DNA of 64,000 bases from Diploscapter coronatus (GCA_964036155.1 OZ038422.1:8021201-8085200); one strand, 5' to 3'; counted from the stretch's first letter, positions 12,468 to 24,733 are shown. Translations and numbers: made by a program. Notes: a model not told the origin generated them from the sequence alone.

Positions 12468-12870
12468 GAAGAAGAAAAATTGGCTATAAATTTTTATCAT
12501 TTTTTAAAATACAAATTTCTTGAGCAACATTTTCAATTTTGATTGATATTTTTTCAATATTTTTCAGAGTTCAATTTATTCTGGTTCTAAACAGAAAAGA
12601 ATTGATTCAACCCAAACAATATAAACGAGAATCTTAGTCATTAACGGAAAATTGATATTTTAAAATATTATGAAGCATTCTTTTAGCTTCACAAGACAAT
12701 TTCTATGATTCAGACCATACATACACGTCAGGTAATTTTCTATGGGCACATAATTTAGGGATTCAGAGTAGGAGGATCGCTTCTCTGCTTATTTTCAGTT
12801 GATTCCTAAAAATCCTTTGTTATTTGTGATCGCGCAATGATAGGGTTTTTGTTTTCAATTACAGCTGTTT
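12468..12870 (+). repeat. Dispersed repeat C, copy 1
   Basis: About 400 bp matching 33421-33830 in the same orientation (shared TTGGCTATAA, GTTCAATTTATTCTGG, CAGACCATACATACA, AATTTAGGGATTCAG). No coding capacity or inverted ends seen. Confidence 0.75.
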
Positions 12871-13307
12871 CCTCTCGGAATTGCATTACGAAAAATGAAT
12901 TGTTCATAGAGCAGCAAGACAAACACTTGCGATGCTTCGTGTGATGCAGAAACTAGGAAACGAACAAAGGAGAAGATTTTATCCCAGAAATAGTTTCATC
13001 ACGCAACTCCCTTACGCAAGCACAACATTTACAGTGCCATAAGCTTTAAAAACCGGTAGGAGTTCGGATGGTTATGGTTATCTTCTTTCCGACAACAAGT
13101 CTTGGTTTTGATAAATCACGACGCATAGAATTGAACAAATTGGATTGTGAAAATTTTTCAATAGATTTACTTTCCAAACTATTCACTAGTTTCGGAAAAG
13201 CCAATTCAATAACTTTTAATGATTCATATACAAAATTAGAATTATATTTTTTCCCTAAAATGGTAAACGAATTTATTTCAGCATCTATTTAAGAATCAGT
13301 GATTACC

Positions 13308-13964
13308 ATGCAATATTCTCTAATTCTAATTGGGAGCTCTATTATTCAAACGACAGCGCTAATTTGCTACAATACAAATAGTAAGTTTTCATAGAATTTG
13401 TATTTCTAAAATTCACAACTTTTAGACACATTTTCATTGGGTGAGCAACTAGAAAAATCAGTGAAGAAAATATCATGCAGTGATCAGAATAATGAGAAAG
13501 ATAAATATTGCTATGTGTATGTGAAATTTACTTAAAATTTTCACTCATTATAAGATTTTTAGAGATCACATTATTAGTACATTTCCTTTGATCAATACAA
13601 AAATGAATTCGATTATTAGGCTCGGTTGTGATTCGAATATAATTCAGCAGGAAAATTCGGTATGTCATTTAAATTTTAGTCTAGCTTTTCGAACTTTTCA
13701 TTTTCAGATATCACATCTTAACAATTCGTAAGACAGATCATTTGAATCTATTTCTTGAATACAGTGAGACTTATTTTCAGGTGTCGAGAAATCATAGAAT
13801 CAGGAATGCGACTACGAAGATGCTATTGCAACAATGAAGACAATTGCAATGATCCGAAATCGTCTCCAAAGTCTTCAAATATTCTTCCGCCAAATAACCG
13901 CCGTCACAAAATATCCGATACCAATAATCTTGTAATTTCTGAAGTTAAGAATCGATCATTATAA
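13308..13964 (+). CDS. Small secreted Ly6/uPAR-like (three-finger) protein
   Basis: Five exons: 13308-13380, 13426-13516, 13563-13659, 13708-13727 and 13781-13964, giving about 154 residues. Residues 1-18 are a signal peptide. The mature part has spaced cysteines (LICYN, ISCSD, KYCYV, LGCDS, SCREI) and ends in the diagnostic CYCNNEDNCND, the Cx-C-x-x-x-x-C-N closing motif of Ly6/uPAR three-finger folds; nematode ET-module proteins are similar. A basic, asparagine- and serine-rich tail of about 40 residues follows. No GPI hydrophobic tail is visible, so it is probably secreted. A TTTATTTCAG 27 bp before the ATG fits a trans-splice site. AATAAA lies just downstream (about 13978). Ligand unknown. 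Confidence 0.75.
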
Positions 13965-14834
13965 CTTAGTGCAAGAAAATAAACATTTCAAACTTCTACA
14001 TAATGAAAGTGATGTGATAATTATCAGAAATCTTCAACATCATCTATACGATGACAGTGGTTTAAGAATTTTTCAAAGTAAAAATTAAAGGATTGTCGTC
14101 AATAAGCATTATTTTGTGATTGGTAATTTTATGTGCATGAAAAATGATAAATCGAATGAAAATGTAAATTCGAAAGCTCAGACATCACTTTATCAAGCAT
14201 TTCTTCGCATGAAACTTACTGGCATAATTATTTGATTTTCTCAACATTTTACTTTAAATAAACTGCTATCTTCGATACGAACATTACATACATGTCGTTA
14301 TTTTTACCTAACGTCAGAGGTTTGGTAGAAAAATCACAATTAACGTATTCTACGATCAAATTTTCCTGATTATTGTTGTGTAATTTAGGCTATTTGAAAA
14401 CCGCGAAATATCTAGACATGAGACATATGCAAAATAGGCTTAGAAGATGGTTGGGCAAATCTTTATTCACGCTATTTCTCCATATCTCCTAGTCTCGCGG
14501 GTTCCAAGTTGCCGTTAATTTGTTCTAGTGCATCCCATTCGATCGGCGTTAAATTCCTCTAAAATCGCAATATGAATTTTTTTTATCATTCTTATGTAAA
14601 AAAACGCAGAATTGACATCGAAGCTAATGACAGTAGACTCTTCTTATAGACGCTAAAGATCTGATCGTGATGTAGGCTTGATCCACCAAATGGGGCTCAA
14701 TCACCAAACTTCTATCGAAAAATTATTTTGGGGATGATGTTTGAGTCTTAATTCCAGAAGAAAAAAATTATATGGTATTTGATATGCAACTGTCTGCAAA
14801 ATCTGAAATGCCATAGTGTTTTTTTCTGCCTGTA

Positions 14835-14940
14835 CTTCCAAATGCGTATTGTGTGCTCAACTGCAAATAGGATTCTGTATCCATTTCCTTTTTATTTGTT
14901 TTTCTACGTAAAAACTGTTTTGCCGCCTTCTGTGATTGTC
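14835..14940 (+). repeat. Duplicated upstream block of ShKT gene 1
   Basis: Similar to 19440-19550 upstream of the second ShKT gene (shared TTGTGTGCTCA, TCTGTA-CCA-TTTC and TTTTCTACGTRARAAA landmarks). The tandem duplication therefore included at least 550 bp of 5' flank. Confidence 0.65.
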
Positions 14941-15107
14941 TCATGAAGAGCTGCGAAAAAATACAGGAGTTTTACGAGCAGCTTTATTAGTTGATGGACA
15001 ATGCGCGAAAACAAAAAAATCACGCGATAATCGGAAAAAGATTTTACGCTTTACGTTTTCTGGCAAGGTGTCTGAAAAATCCATTGTCCAAGATTTCATG
15101 AAGGCAA

Positions 15108-15115
15108 TATAAAAG
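15108..15115 (+). promoter_or_regulatory. Candidate TATA box of ShKT gene 1
   Basis: TATAAAAGCTG lies about 270 bp before the ATG and recurs at 19695 before the paralogue, although the sequence around it has diverged. Conservation of the motif against a diverged background suggests it is the core promoter (inference). Confidence 0.45.
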
Positions 15116-15382
15116 CTGCCTCTTTCGAGGCACATCAGGGCTTACTCTATTAAATAGGTTTTATTGGCACACATTCAAGAATATCGTCTTTGTCATCACT
15201 CATATCTTTTTAAATTCTAACCATACTCAGACACATGCGAAATAGTTTATGAAAAGGGAAAAGTTTCACCACTTCTCATACGCCATTTCGTAGGTGACTG
15301 GAATGCAAGATTTGGCCGATTATCTAATTATTTATTAGAAATCATAGTGTAAGAAGTAGTTCAAAATAGATCTGTTTCAGAT

Positions 15383-17332
15383 ATGCCCCACTATCTCAAC
15401 ATCTTGGTCATTGTCGCTCTCTTTGCTGGCGCTGGCGCCCAAATCATCGGTGATTTCGATTGCACGACTGTCGGGACGCAGGGAAATTACTCGGGACAGG
15501 TTAGACTTCCGCCAAGTGAAAAATAATTTATCTTGCTATTATTGTTCAGCTGGTCTACTCACCGCTTGCGACAATCTGTGGCAACATTTTGTCAGATTCT
15601 GGCTGCAAAGTTCTTTATAATGGAGGCAACGCTTCAAATGTCTCGGCGGAAACGAATGCTCCACGCCCATCAGCATGCTTCACGGTTTGACTTCGTCAAT
15701 GTTTTCAGAAACATAATCTTTAAAATAACTGAGAGCAAGCCAATAGAAACATTTGATATGGACAGGGTAGACAAGGGTATATTTTGGGCAAATTTTGCAT
15801 CAGAATATTAACACATAGAACACATTTTGGTTAAAAACATCCATTCCTAATCCTCGTATGCATTCCGACAGTCTTAAACTTCGACATATTTTAATTGTCC
15901 AAACATACTATTTAGACCGTCATTAATGGAACGACTGTCGATCCAACGATGAAGGATGCAGCGATCAAAAATTGTCCTAAGGCGAGTTTAGTAAATATAG
16001 ATACCCATAAAATGTTGACATCTATATTTATTTAACGAACTTTAGTTCTGCGGGTATTGCTGCAAAACTCCGGCATACAATTGCGAAAATAAAAATCGTA
16101 CGTACGAGAAATAATTATCAATTTCACATAAATATAAATACTTTCAGCACCCGATTTCAATTGCAATTCGATCACTCAAGCCATGTGTCAGGTATGAAGA
16201 AAGAAAGCGGAAGTTTGGGAATTTTGAGCCTATAGTGGCAAGTAGTGATAGTATACGTCTGGGTTGCTAACTTCCTTTCTCTGTAATTAGAAATTTGTGA
16301 TTGAAATAATGTATTGTCTAGAAACTATTTGGGGAAGAGATGCTTGCGACCAGCTAAACCACATTGGGAATGTTCTAGAGAGTGGAAAGGGTAGATAGAA
16401 AAAGAGGGATGTGAAGAATAACATATCGGACTATTTACATGGCTGATACATTGCAAACATTGTGAAATGAGTTTCATACTTCAGGATCCTGCTTGGAGAC
16501 AGCCTATTGCAAATTCATGTCCGAACAAGTGTGGAATGTGCCAGATGGTATTGATACATGAATACCTTACTTTCAAGAACCTCGAATTTCAAAATAATTT
16601 AGGGTGGATGCGTAGACAAGGCTGTTGACTGTTCCGTTGATACCTCGATCTGCAACAATATCAATCTGCAAGCGTTCGTCAATGAAAACTGTCAACGGTA
16701 ACTTGATTTTATCATTTAAGATTGATGAGAGAATTTCCAGAACCTGTCAGCGCTGTCTCGCAACAACGACAATCGGCTTTGGAACGACGACGCCATTCGG
16801 AGGATTGTGCACAGATGCGTCTTCCAAGTAATTTTCTAATAATTTTTGGCAGTATCATATCCGTAGAAAGATCTTATGATATGGGATCATACTGTTATCA
16901 CAAGAGTTTTCGAGTTCTAACACTGAAAAACTGCTATTTGAAATGACAGAAATTTCAAGGTTTTAAGTCAAATTTCCTGTTTCCGCTAATTCTTCCATCC
17001 CAATTTGCATATCAGGAAGATTTAGAAATTGAAGGATTTAGTGAGCATCATAAGAAAACAATTAAACAAGTCATCATATTTCAGCTGCGCCACATGGAAC
17101 ATGGTATTATTTTTCTTGCTTTTCTGATAAATTTATATTTCTTATCAAATTAAAATTTCATTATATGAATACGAAAAATAAGACAACATTTAGAATGGAT
17201 TCTGTGCTTCAACTTTCTACCAGCCAGCACAGAAAGCACAGTATTGTGCCAGGTTAACTTTTCCTTTTCTAAAAAATAATTGTAGTGTGTTATTTGAGGA
17301 CCTGCAACTTGTGCAATGTTGTGGGAAAATAA
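15383..17332 (+). CDS. Secreted protein with three ShKT domains, copy 1
   Basis: Eleven exons: 15383-15499, 15550-15684, 15916-15981, 16046-16097, 16148-16191, 16485-16547, 16603-16697, 16741-16827, 17085-17103, 17194-17252 and 17299-17332, giving about 256 residues. Residues 1-19 are a signal peptide. A cysteine-containing N-terminal module ends in FCGYCC. Three six-cysteine ShKT domains follow: one from YNCENK to CGMC, one from GGCVDKAVDC to RTCQRC, then a Thr/Gly linker and a last one from GLCTDASSNC to TCNLC. ShKT domains are named after a potassium-channel blocker, but in nematodes they are common in secreted and cuticle-associated proteins; no activity is implied here. The start follows TGTTTCAG by 2 bp, a classical trans-splice position. 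Exon 3 uses a GC donor (AAG/GCGAGT), whereas the paralogue has GT there. Confidence 0.88.
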
Positions 17333-17522
17333 ATGGACAACCAAGCAATCGACTGACCAAAGAAGAGTGTACAGGGCTCATTCGAATATTTCAGTTGATT
17401 TTCATTTTTCTATTTAAAAACTCTTCTTAGAATTGAAATGTTCGAATTACTTAACTCAAACTTAAACATCATCAATGGGGATTAAGACCAAAGCGAAACG
17501 GAACAACATCTCTGGACCGGAA

Positions 17523-17722
17523 NNNNNNNNNNNNNNNNNNNNNNNNNNNNNNNNNNNNNNNNNNNNNNNNNNNNNNNNNNNNNNNNNNNNNNNNNNNNNN
17601 NNNNNNNNNNNNNNNNNNNNNNNNNNNNNNNNNNNNNNNNNNNNNNNNNNNNNNNNNNNNNNNNNNNNNNNNNNNNNNNNNNNNNNNNNNNNNNNNNNNN
17701 NNNNNNNNNNNNNNNNNNNNNN
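17523..17722. other. Assembly gap (200 N)
   Basis: A run of exactly 200 N, a conventional placeholder length, so the true size is unknown. It falls between the tandem ShKT genes just after their duplicated 3' flank (17333-17515 resembles 22604-22780). Additional duplicated units could be collapsed here. Confidence 0.98.
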
Positions 17723-19091
17723 AACACACAAGAAAATATCGTGACTAAAAATTATTGGCTTTTGAATATTTAATTCAATTTCAAGTATAAAATTATATAA
17801 AATACATGATAAAAAACTTCATAATTCCGGTCTTGTCGGTCTCTCACCAAAATCTCAAGCGCATAATAAATTCTAACTAGTAAACTAGGAGATTCATAAA
17901 ATCAGGTATTCAATTTGATCTTCATGACAATAACGAAAATCTGAGAAATTTTTGAGCCCCTTAAACTCTAATTCCAGTTTCGTGATATTAAAATGTTTAA
18001 TTTCATTTCGATTTTGAAAAAAAAATTCATAACATGAACCTGCGACCGACTCACATTCAAATTTGAATAATCTCTTTCGATCTCAAATGATCTTACCGAA
18101 AATTCCCAAATTATCTTACGTAAACCAGTCACTCGAACATAATAATCACCCTTTATTTCACCCACTTTCAGACCTTATTGCCAAGCGGCCTAAACTTCAA
18201 AATCTTTTCTGATCAATACCGATACAAGAGTCAACAGCCATCAAAAGCCCTGACAGCCCATTCATGACAATAGATTGTGATAACTGAAGCATTGTGCTCA
18301 GTTCGAACTCGACAAGTCTGAACCGAACAATATCACGAACTTACAAACCAAGATATCAACTCAAATCTCGTATAAACTCTCACAAATTGTTCTTCTACAT
18401 ATTCAATTCCATCGGATTGAGAACCAGTTCAGATCACGATTCTCATTTCTAGAAATCGTTGATCATTTATATTCCGTTTTAGAGATGTTAAGCTTTTAGT
18501 ATCATTTATAATAGACATTTGTTTAAATTGATTTGAAAGGCCAACGAAAGGGGATTGAAAATATCCAAAAATAACATGCTTTTCCTGCCGTCACTTCAGA
18601 AAATAAAGTTGAATTAGAAGCATAAGTTTGGATAAAATTATCTGAAGCTTGAACCATTCACTCTTTATATAACCACAATTCTGAATTTAAAATCGCTTGA
18701 CTCAGAATGACATAATTACTGTGATTAGAGTTGTTTGTTTAGAACGTGATAACTCTAAATGTTACGAGAAATTTTAACTCGACTTCATCAGACCTGAAGC
18801 TTCATAGTTATATTTTTCAAGAAAATAAAATTATTTTGACTTCAACTTCGATGATTTTTACTCAAAACTTCGGCATCAACTACGGGTTTAAAATGTTCTA
18901 ATTTCACGAAAACTTGATGTCAACAATAAATCGTTAGCCATTATATTATAGACTAACAAACCATGGCAATTTACTTCGGAGAAAGGCTCATTAAGTAGAT
19001 GTTGAAATATTTGGCCATATAAAATTTCCTCAACCAGAATAAATATTTGAAAAAAAGTAAAAATCTAACCTGTTAATTCATGACACCGTTA
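17723..19091. other. Intergenic between ShKT paralogues, no gene seen
   Basis: AT-rich sequence after the gap, with many TCGA- and CTTCGAC-like low-complexity words but no open frame with splice context and no inverted-repeat ends that I can define. Confidence 0.5.
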
Positions 19092-19226
19092 AAATGGTCT
19101 GGGTGTGCAATAGGAATTGAACTCTAATTTCATTCAGAGAAAGGTTGTCATATATTGCCAACATGAATATTCCAATTTTGACTCTACGATGTGGGCATAG
19201 TGCTCAACCACTAAGCTCTTACGTGT
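19092..19226 (-). repeat. tRNA-like or SINE-like fragment
   Basis: On the minus strand, GAGCTTAGTGGTTGAGCAC resembles a tRNA D-arm/A box, and about 100 bp later GAGTTCAATTCCTAT resembles a B box. The spacing is too long for a tRNA, and no acceptor stem or cloverleaf could be drawn. A degenerate tRNA-derived repeat is the best guess. Confidence 0.35.
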
Positions 19227-19344
19227 AGAGGTGATTCTGACTTTAATTTTTGGATTCTTAGTACTTTTTCTGAAGCGGAACTAGCTCTTATTTGACATTC
19301 CATATTCACAATCATAAATGGACGTTTTCCTTGTCTTCTATCCA

Positions 19345-19430
19345 GACCTAGGGAGGACGATCGTCAGAAATCCCTTGCGACCTACACCCATAGATTTTTT
19401 CGTTTGGCAAAAGTGCTCCATAGCTCTGCT
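19345..19430 (+). repeat. Short repeat shared with 23517-23600
   Basis: TCCAGACCTAGGGAGGACGA and the 65 bp after it recur 900 bp downstream of ShKT gene 2. The two fragments bracket that gene and suggest a third, partial duplication unit or a repeat used in the unequal exchange. Confidence 0.6.
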
Positions 19431-19694
19431 TCTATCTATCTCCAAATCGGTGTTGTGTGCTCATCTGCTCTAATTCTGTACCAATTTCTTTTGTATATCA
19501 TATTTTCTACGTGAGAAAACGCGCTCCACCTTTTGTTGGAAACAATTTTATGGGATGAATCAAAATATTTCAATCGTTTCATGAAAACGTTACGTAGGAG
19601 AACAATGAATGAAAAAGACGAATCTGGGAAGGTTTTTTTTTATGTTTAGCCTTCATGTTAGACATATCCTTTGTCTAGCACTCGAGAAACTCGG

Positions 19695-19702
19695 TATAAA
19701 AG
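19695..19702 (+). promoter_or_regulatory. Candidate TATA box of ShKT gene 2
   Basis: TATAAAAGCTG, identical in core to the motif at 15108, about 365 bp before the ATG of the second ShKT gene. Confidence 0.45.
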
Positions 19703-20060
19703 CTGGAGATATTCGGATTATTTCAGAGTACACCACAATAGCTCAGAGAATTCTTCCCAAGACTCCTCAGAATGATGACCTTTCTCAATAGGCCTCTCCA
19801 CCCTTCCCGCTTCAAATTTCCATCAGACTTACTGCTCAGCAAGAAATAAACCAGTCGGTAAGAGTTCGTATACCAATCGGCAGTGATTTTGAATAAAACT
19901 ATCGGTATCGCCTGGTTTTTCAATGCTGAGTTCAGAGAAAGAGTGAAATATCACTCAAATCTAGAGGGAGTTGAAGTGTCTAGGGAAGATGTTTCAGAGA
20001 AAGAACCTTTTCTTCTTCTGAGATATGTAAGTTCGTTTAATCACACCAACGATTGCAGAT

Positions 20061-22603
20061 ATGCCCCAATATCTCAGCATCTTGGTCACAGTCGCGTTGT
20101 TTGTTGGCACTAGTGCCCAGATTATGGATCCTCTAGAATGCACGGAGGTCGGTACTCAGGGAAATTTGACGGGACAGGTCAGTCTATCTTCTTCCTAGTA
20201 GTTATAAGTGAATCAGTTTATTGGTACTTCGACGACATTGAATAATAATTGTCTCAACTTTCAGCTGGTCTATTCACCGATTGCCACGATCTGTGCGAAC
20301 CCTCTGGGTGATGCAGGCTGCAAAACTCTCTATGGTGCAGGAAACGATTCGGGCATTGCACCTGGGAATAACGCTCCACGCCCGTCCCCATGCTTCTCGG
20401 TTTGTCACTCTTTTGACACATAATTTTATAATTTGATAAAGTGTATGTTTTCCTGAAATTCTCACGAATTGAGCGCTTAGAACTAATAATCAAGAACGCT
20501 TAAAATTGTTCATTTGAAGCCGAGGCAGAAGAATTTCCTCATCAATAAAATCCAGAAAATACAGATGTTTTGAAGTTAAAACCTCGCACTCAATGATTAC
20601 GATGACATGTCGTATCCGACTTCTTTTCACTAACTGTTTCATTTCCATATCAATTTATATAAATTTTGAATTCAGACTGAGCCGAATGGAACGACAATCG
20701 ATCCTTCGATGAAGGCTGGTGCTATCAAGAACTGTCCTAAGGTATGACCAATGATCATTTAAATAAATATACAGTGGCGCAAAACTTTAGAACAATTATA
20801 ATTATTAATATAGCTAGGCTCGCAAACACAATCTTCATTTCTTCATTATGCTATTTTGAGTAAGAAACCATATTAATGAGTAGGGTTTGACTCATCTAAA
20901 ATTGGGTGAAATAACTCATGAGTGAATACGAGTCTCATGTCCCAAATTTGCATACATAATTTTGGTTGTTCGAATTTCATTCGTCATTACTCTTTGCTCA
21001 TTTTGCGTGAGACATTGTTGCGCCGCATCAAATTTGCTTGAATCAGTTTTTACCTGTGCATTTCCTTGCGCACCAAAAATGTGGGTTGTTTTTATGATCC
21101 ACTTGCAGCCTAGGTAAATCCCAATCGATTGCGGGGTGGAAATTTCAACCCCTAATGAAATAACGGAAGAAAACAGTAAATTCATCAACATTTCTTCGAT
21201 TCGAAATTAAAGTACATTGTGTTGGCGGAGTCGAAATGTAGCTTGGCATGACCATTTATCGTAAACCAAATCCAATGAAATTTGGCAGAAAATCACAAAT
21301 AATTCGGAATAATATGCCTGCCAAGTTTCGTTCAAATGGATTCCACGCTGGGTGGCATACCAGACGGCATTCGAATCATAATTGTTCTAAACTTTTGGCA
21401 TCCACTGTAGATACCTATGAAAGATGGTGTAGCTCGCACGTTATTAAATAACGCGAGATATGTCGATTTTTCAAGGGTATATCTTCCCCTGAGGAGTAAC
21501 TCAGCGGGGATTTTGTTATTCTATATTTATTTAATGAAATTTAGTTCTGTGGATACTGCTGCAAAAGTCCGGCATACAATTGCGAAAATAAAAATCGTAC
21601 GTACGAGAAATAACGATCAATTTTGCATAAATATAAATACTTTCAGCACCCGATTTCAATTGCAATTCGGTCACTCCAGCCATGTGTCAGGTATGAAGAA
21701 AGAAAGCGAAAGCTTGGGGATTTTAACCTATAGTGACGCATAGTGGCAGCATACCTTTGGGTTGCTAGCTCCCTTTCTCTGTAATTGGAAGTTTTTGATC
21801 GACATAATATATTGTCTAGAAACTATTTGGAGAAAAAGTGCTTGCAATCAACTAAATCGCATTGGGAGTGTTCTAGAGAGTGGAAAGGGTAGATAGAAAA
21901 AGAGGAATATGAAGAATAGCATATCGGACTATTTACATGGTTGATAGATTACAAAAATTGTGAAATGAGTTTCATACTTCAGGATCCTGCCTGGAGACAG
22001 CCTATTGCAAATTCGTGCCCAAATAGATGCGGCATGTGTCAGGACGTATGACTCATGAACACTCGATTATCACGATTATGGTATATAAATTTAGGGTGGG
22101 TGCGTAGACAAGGCTGTTGACTGTTCCGCTGACACCTCGATCTGCAACAATATCAATCTGCAAGCGTTCGTCAATGAAAACTGTCAACGGTATGATGGAT
22201 TAAAAGTGAGATGTAAATAAAGAAGCACAAAATAGAACCTGCCAACGATGCTCAGCCTCAACAACAGCCGGATCTGCAACCACTCAGCCTGGGGGCGGAG
22301 GCGTGACGTCGGGATCTTGCGTTGACAATTCACCTAGGTATTTTTGAATCAACAACTACCCTTTTCAATTATTTCATTTCAGCTGCGCCGCATGGACCAG
22401 GGTATTATTTTTTCTGATAAATTAATATTTTTAGCAAATTAAAACTTTACAATATGAATACGAAAAATAAGGCAAAATTTAGAATGGATTCTGTACTTCG
22501 TCTTTCTACAAAACAGAATACAAAAAAACACATTGCCCCAAGTGAGGAAATTTTCCGAAAATAATTTTTACATGTTACTTTCAGGACCTGCGGTTTGTGC
22601 TGA
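20061..22603 (+). CDS. Secreted protein with three ShKT domains, copy 2
   Basis: Eleven exons with the same phases as copy 1: 20061-20177, 20265-20399, 20676-20741, 21545-21596, 21647-21690, 21983-22045, 22095-22189, 22236-22337, 22383-22401, 22483-22541 and 22585-22603, also about 256 residues. Signal peptide 1-19; N-terminal cysteine module; ShKT domains YNCENK to CGMC, GGCVDK to RTCQRC and GSCVDN to TCGLC, with a Ser/Thr/Gly-rich linker before the last. The last domain closes with the canonical TCGLC at the stop. Exons 4-7 and their introns are nearly identical to copy 1, whereas exons 1-3 and 8-11 have diverged. Intron 3 is enlarged by a TA-flanked transposon. The start is 2 bp after GATTGCAG, again a trans-splice position. 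Confidence 0.88.
20772..21407. mobile_element. Non-autonomous Tc1/mariner-like element in ShKT2 intron 3
   Basis: The 636-bp element starts CAGTGGCGCAAAACTTTAGA and ends with the mirror of CAGTGGATGCCAAAAGTTTA; both arms continue into AACAATTAT. TA flanks both ends (20770-20771 and 21408-21409). In ShKT copy 1 the same intron reads through the site without the element (AAATATAGATACCCAT), so the empty allele is visible in the paralogue. No transposase ORF. Confidence 0.92.
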
Positions 22604-24733
22604 GGAAAATAATCGTTTCCAATTCGACTGACCAAAGAAGAGTAATACGGGGACGCATTCGAATATTTCAGTTGATTTAGTGTAATTATCGCGACTCTTC
22701 TATTTAAATTGAAGTATTCGAATCAACTTATCAAACTCAAACTTAAGATCAATGGGGATTAAAACCAACGCAACCGGAATGATCCAAAATAGAAAATAGC
22801 ATGAACGGGGAATTGTTTATGATTTGACTGACTAATCAATGAATAAATAATTTCATGCTACCCATTGTTGATTCATTGTACCAGTTACAGAAATAACTAG
22901 CATACACCACACGAAATAACTCAAACAGAAAACTCCTTGAAAATACTATCTTACTCAGATGAAATAACGAAATTCCAAAATTATGAGAAAAGGGATAATT
23001 TTACTCTATTCAAACCTCACCAAATTACTCAACTTGGTCCCAAATGTCCTTCCCAATTCTGCACTAGAAGCAAGTTGCCTTTCATACCACTCTGCATCTC
23101 TTCTTGCATTATTTCGTTGGTCCGCTCTTTCTTCGCCAAATGAATGCATTCCTGTCATTTCCTTATCCCTTTCATTCGAAAACCGTTCATCTTTGCTATT
23201 CTCTTTCGAATCGGTTGAAAAGCAACCGCTTTTCATCAATCCTTATCACCATTTTCATTCTTTTAAATTTCAAATATCGTATCTCAACTCAAATAATGCT
23301 CGCCTAAATTAGACAAACCTCGACATCTAAATCGTCATATTTCGAACTTGCAATTAGAAAAAATGAAAATCTGTGATCCTATAATTGGCTGCACGTTATT
23401 TTCACCAGATAACTAAATTTACAAATTATGTGCTTTCAATATTTTTCTTAGAAATTACGAAGCTATTACTAGTTTTAATTGTTCGTCAAATTTGAAAGAA
23501 AGTCGTTTTATCCAGACCTAGGTAGGACGATCGTCGAAAAGTTCTTTGCAACCTACCCCCTATAGTTTATTTTTGTCTGACTAAAATGCTCCCCTAAGCC
23601 TGATTTTATCGTTATTTTTGGAAAAAATTCTGAAATATCAGGATTAATTCTGATGCATCGATAATTTTTTATTTCTGATTTCTTGTTTATTCTCGTTGTT
23701 GGAATTATTAAATTTAGAGGTTTTTGCGAATAAATGATAAAAAAAAATTACTCCAAAACTGTTTGTAAGAGGGCCAAATATAAAAATAAAGGAAAAAGAG
23801 AAGAAAAACAGACAAGGAAAAGAAAGAAAACGAAGAAATATGAGGAGAAAAGAAGAGCGTTTCTAGCGCAAGGAGCTTCGCTACTTGCATAAATGAGTCT
23901 GTGGTAGAAACGTGGTAATTTGAAACAGAAAATTTGGGATGAAAGTACCCTTCAAACCCCAAATATCTCAAAAAATCCTATCTTGATCGACGATAAACCG
24001 ATAAAATAATTCGGTGCAAAAAATTAAGACAGAATATCCGCATACAACCACTCACAGGCAATATTTCGTTTGCAAAAATGTATCCATTTTGGATGACGAG
24101 TTTTTGCGACTCCTTCGATCAACGAATTTGCTTTTTTTAATTTTTTCTCACAGAATTCTTATTTACAACCCAGATCATCTCTTATATGTAAAAATGAATC
24201 CTAAAATGGGATTTGGCATACCCACTTAGAAGTCCTATCCATATTACATAAGTTATCATCATTAGCATTTCAGATTTATCTATGATTTTTGGAAATGATA
24301 ATTTTTTCGAATAATTTCCGTGTAATTTGTTTAAGTTTTTCAATATTGATTACAGTAAAATTAGCCATTATTTTTCTGTGATGTGCAAATGTAATCTATA
24401 TAAATGCAGACAGTTACCAATAGCAATAATACGACGTAGACGTTTACTTCCGTGAAAATTTTATGAGACAACGCTTTTAGACATGCTAAAATATTTACTT
24501 CTAATTTTTTCACTTTGTAAAAAAATACAGTCAGAAAATCTAATTCTACCTTTCTCGTTAAAATAGAATAAGAATTTTACTCGTTCGGAATTTACGATCT
24601 ATAATATTCCAGATTTAATAAGAAGATAAGCATTTATCGAACATTAATTGTTTTGTAGTCATATTCTCATTTTTGAACGGTATTTTATCATATTCAAACA
24701 TAGGAATGCATACCAAATACTTGAAAATATCAC
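22604..24733. other. Intergenic, duplicated flank then no gene seen
   Basis: 22604-22780 matches the 3' flank of ShKT gene 1. 23517-23600 matches 19345-19430. The remainder is AT-rich with purine- and pyrimidine-biased runs (about 23780-23880) and overlapping short ORFs without splice context. Confidence 0.5.

Noticed and set aside
13068..13292. 74-codon ORF just upstream of the Ly6-like gene
   Set aside because: AT-rich codon use, no family, and its end overlaps the trans-splice acceptor of the next gene; no linked exons found.
17462..17744. ORFs spanning the N run
   Set aside because: They consist of ambiguous bases and are artefacts of the gap.
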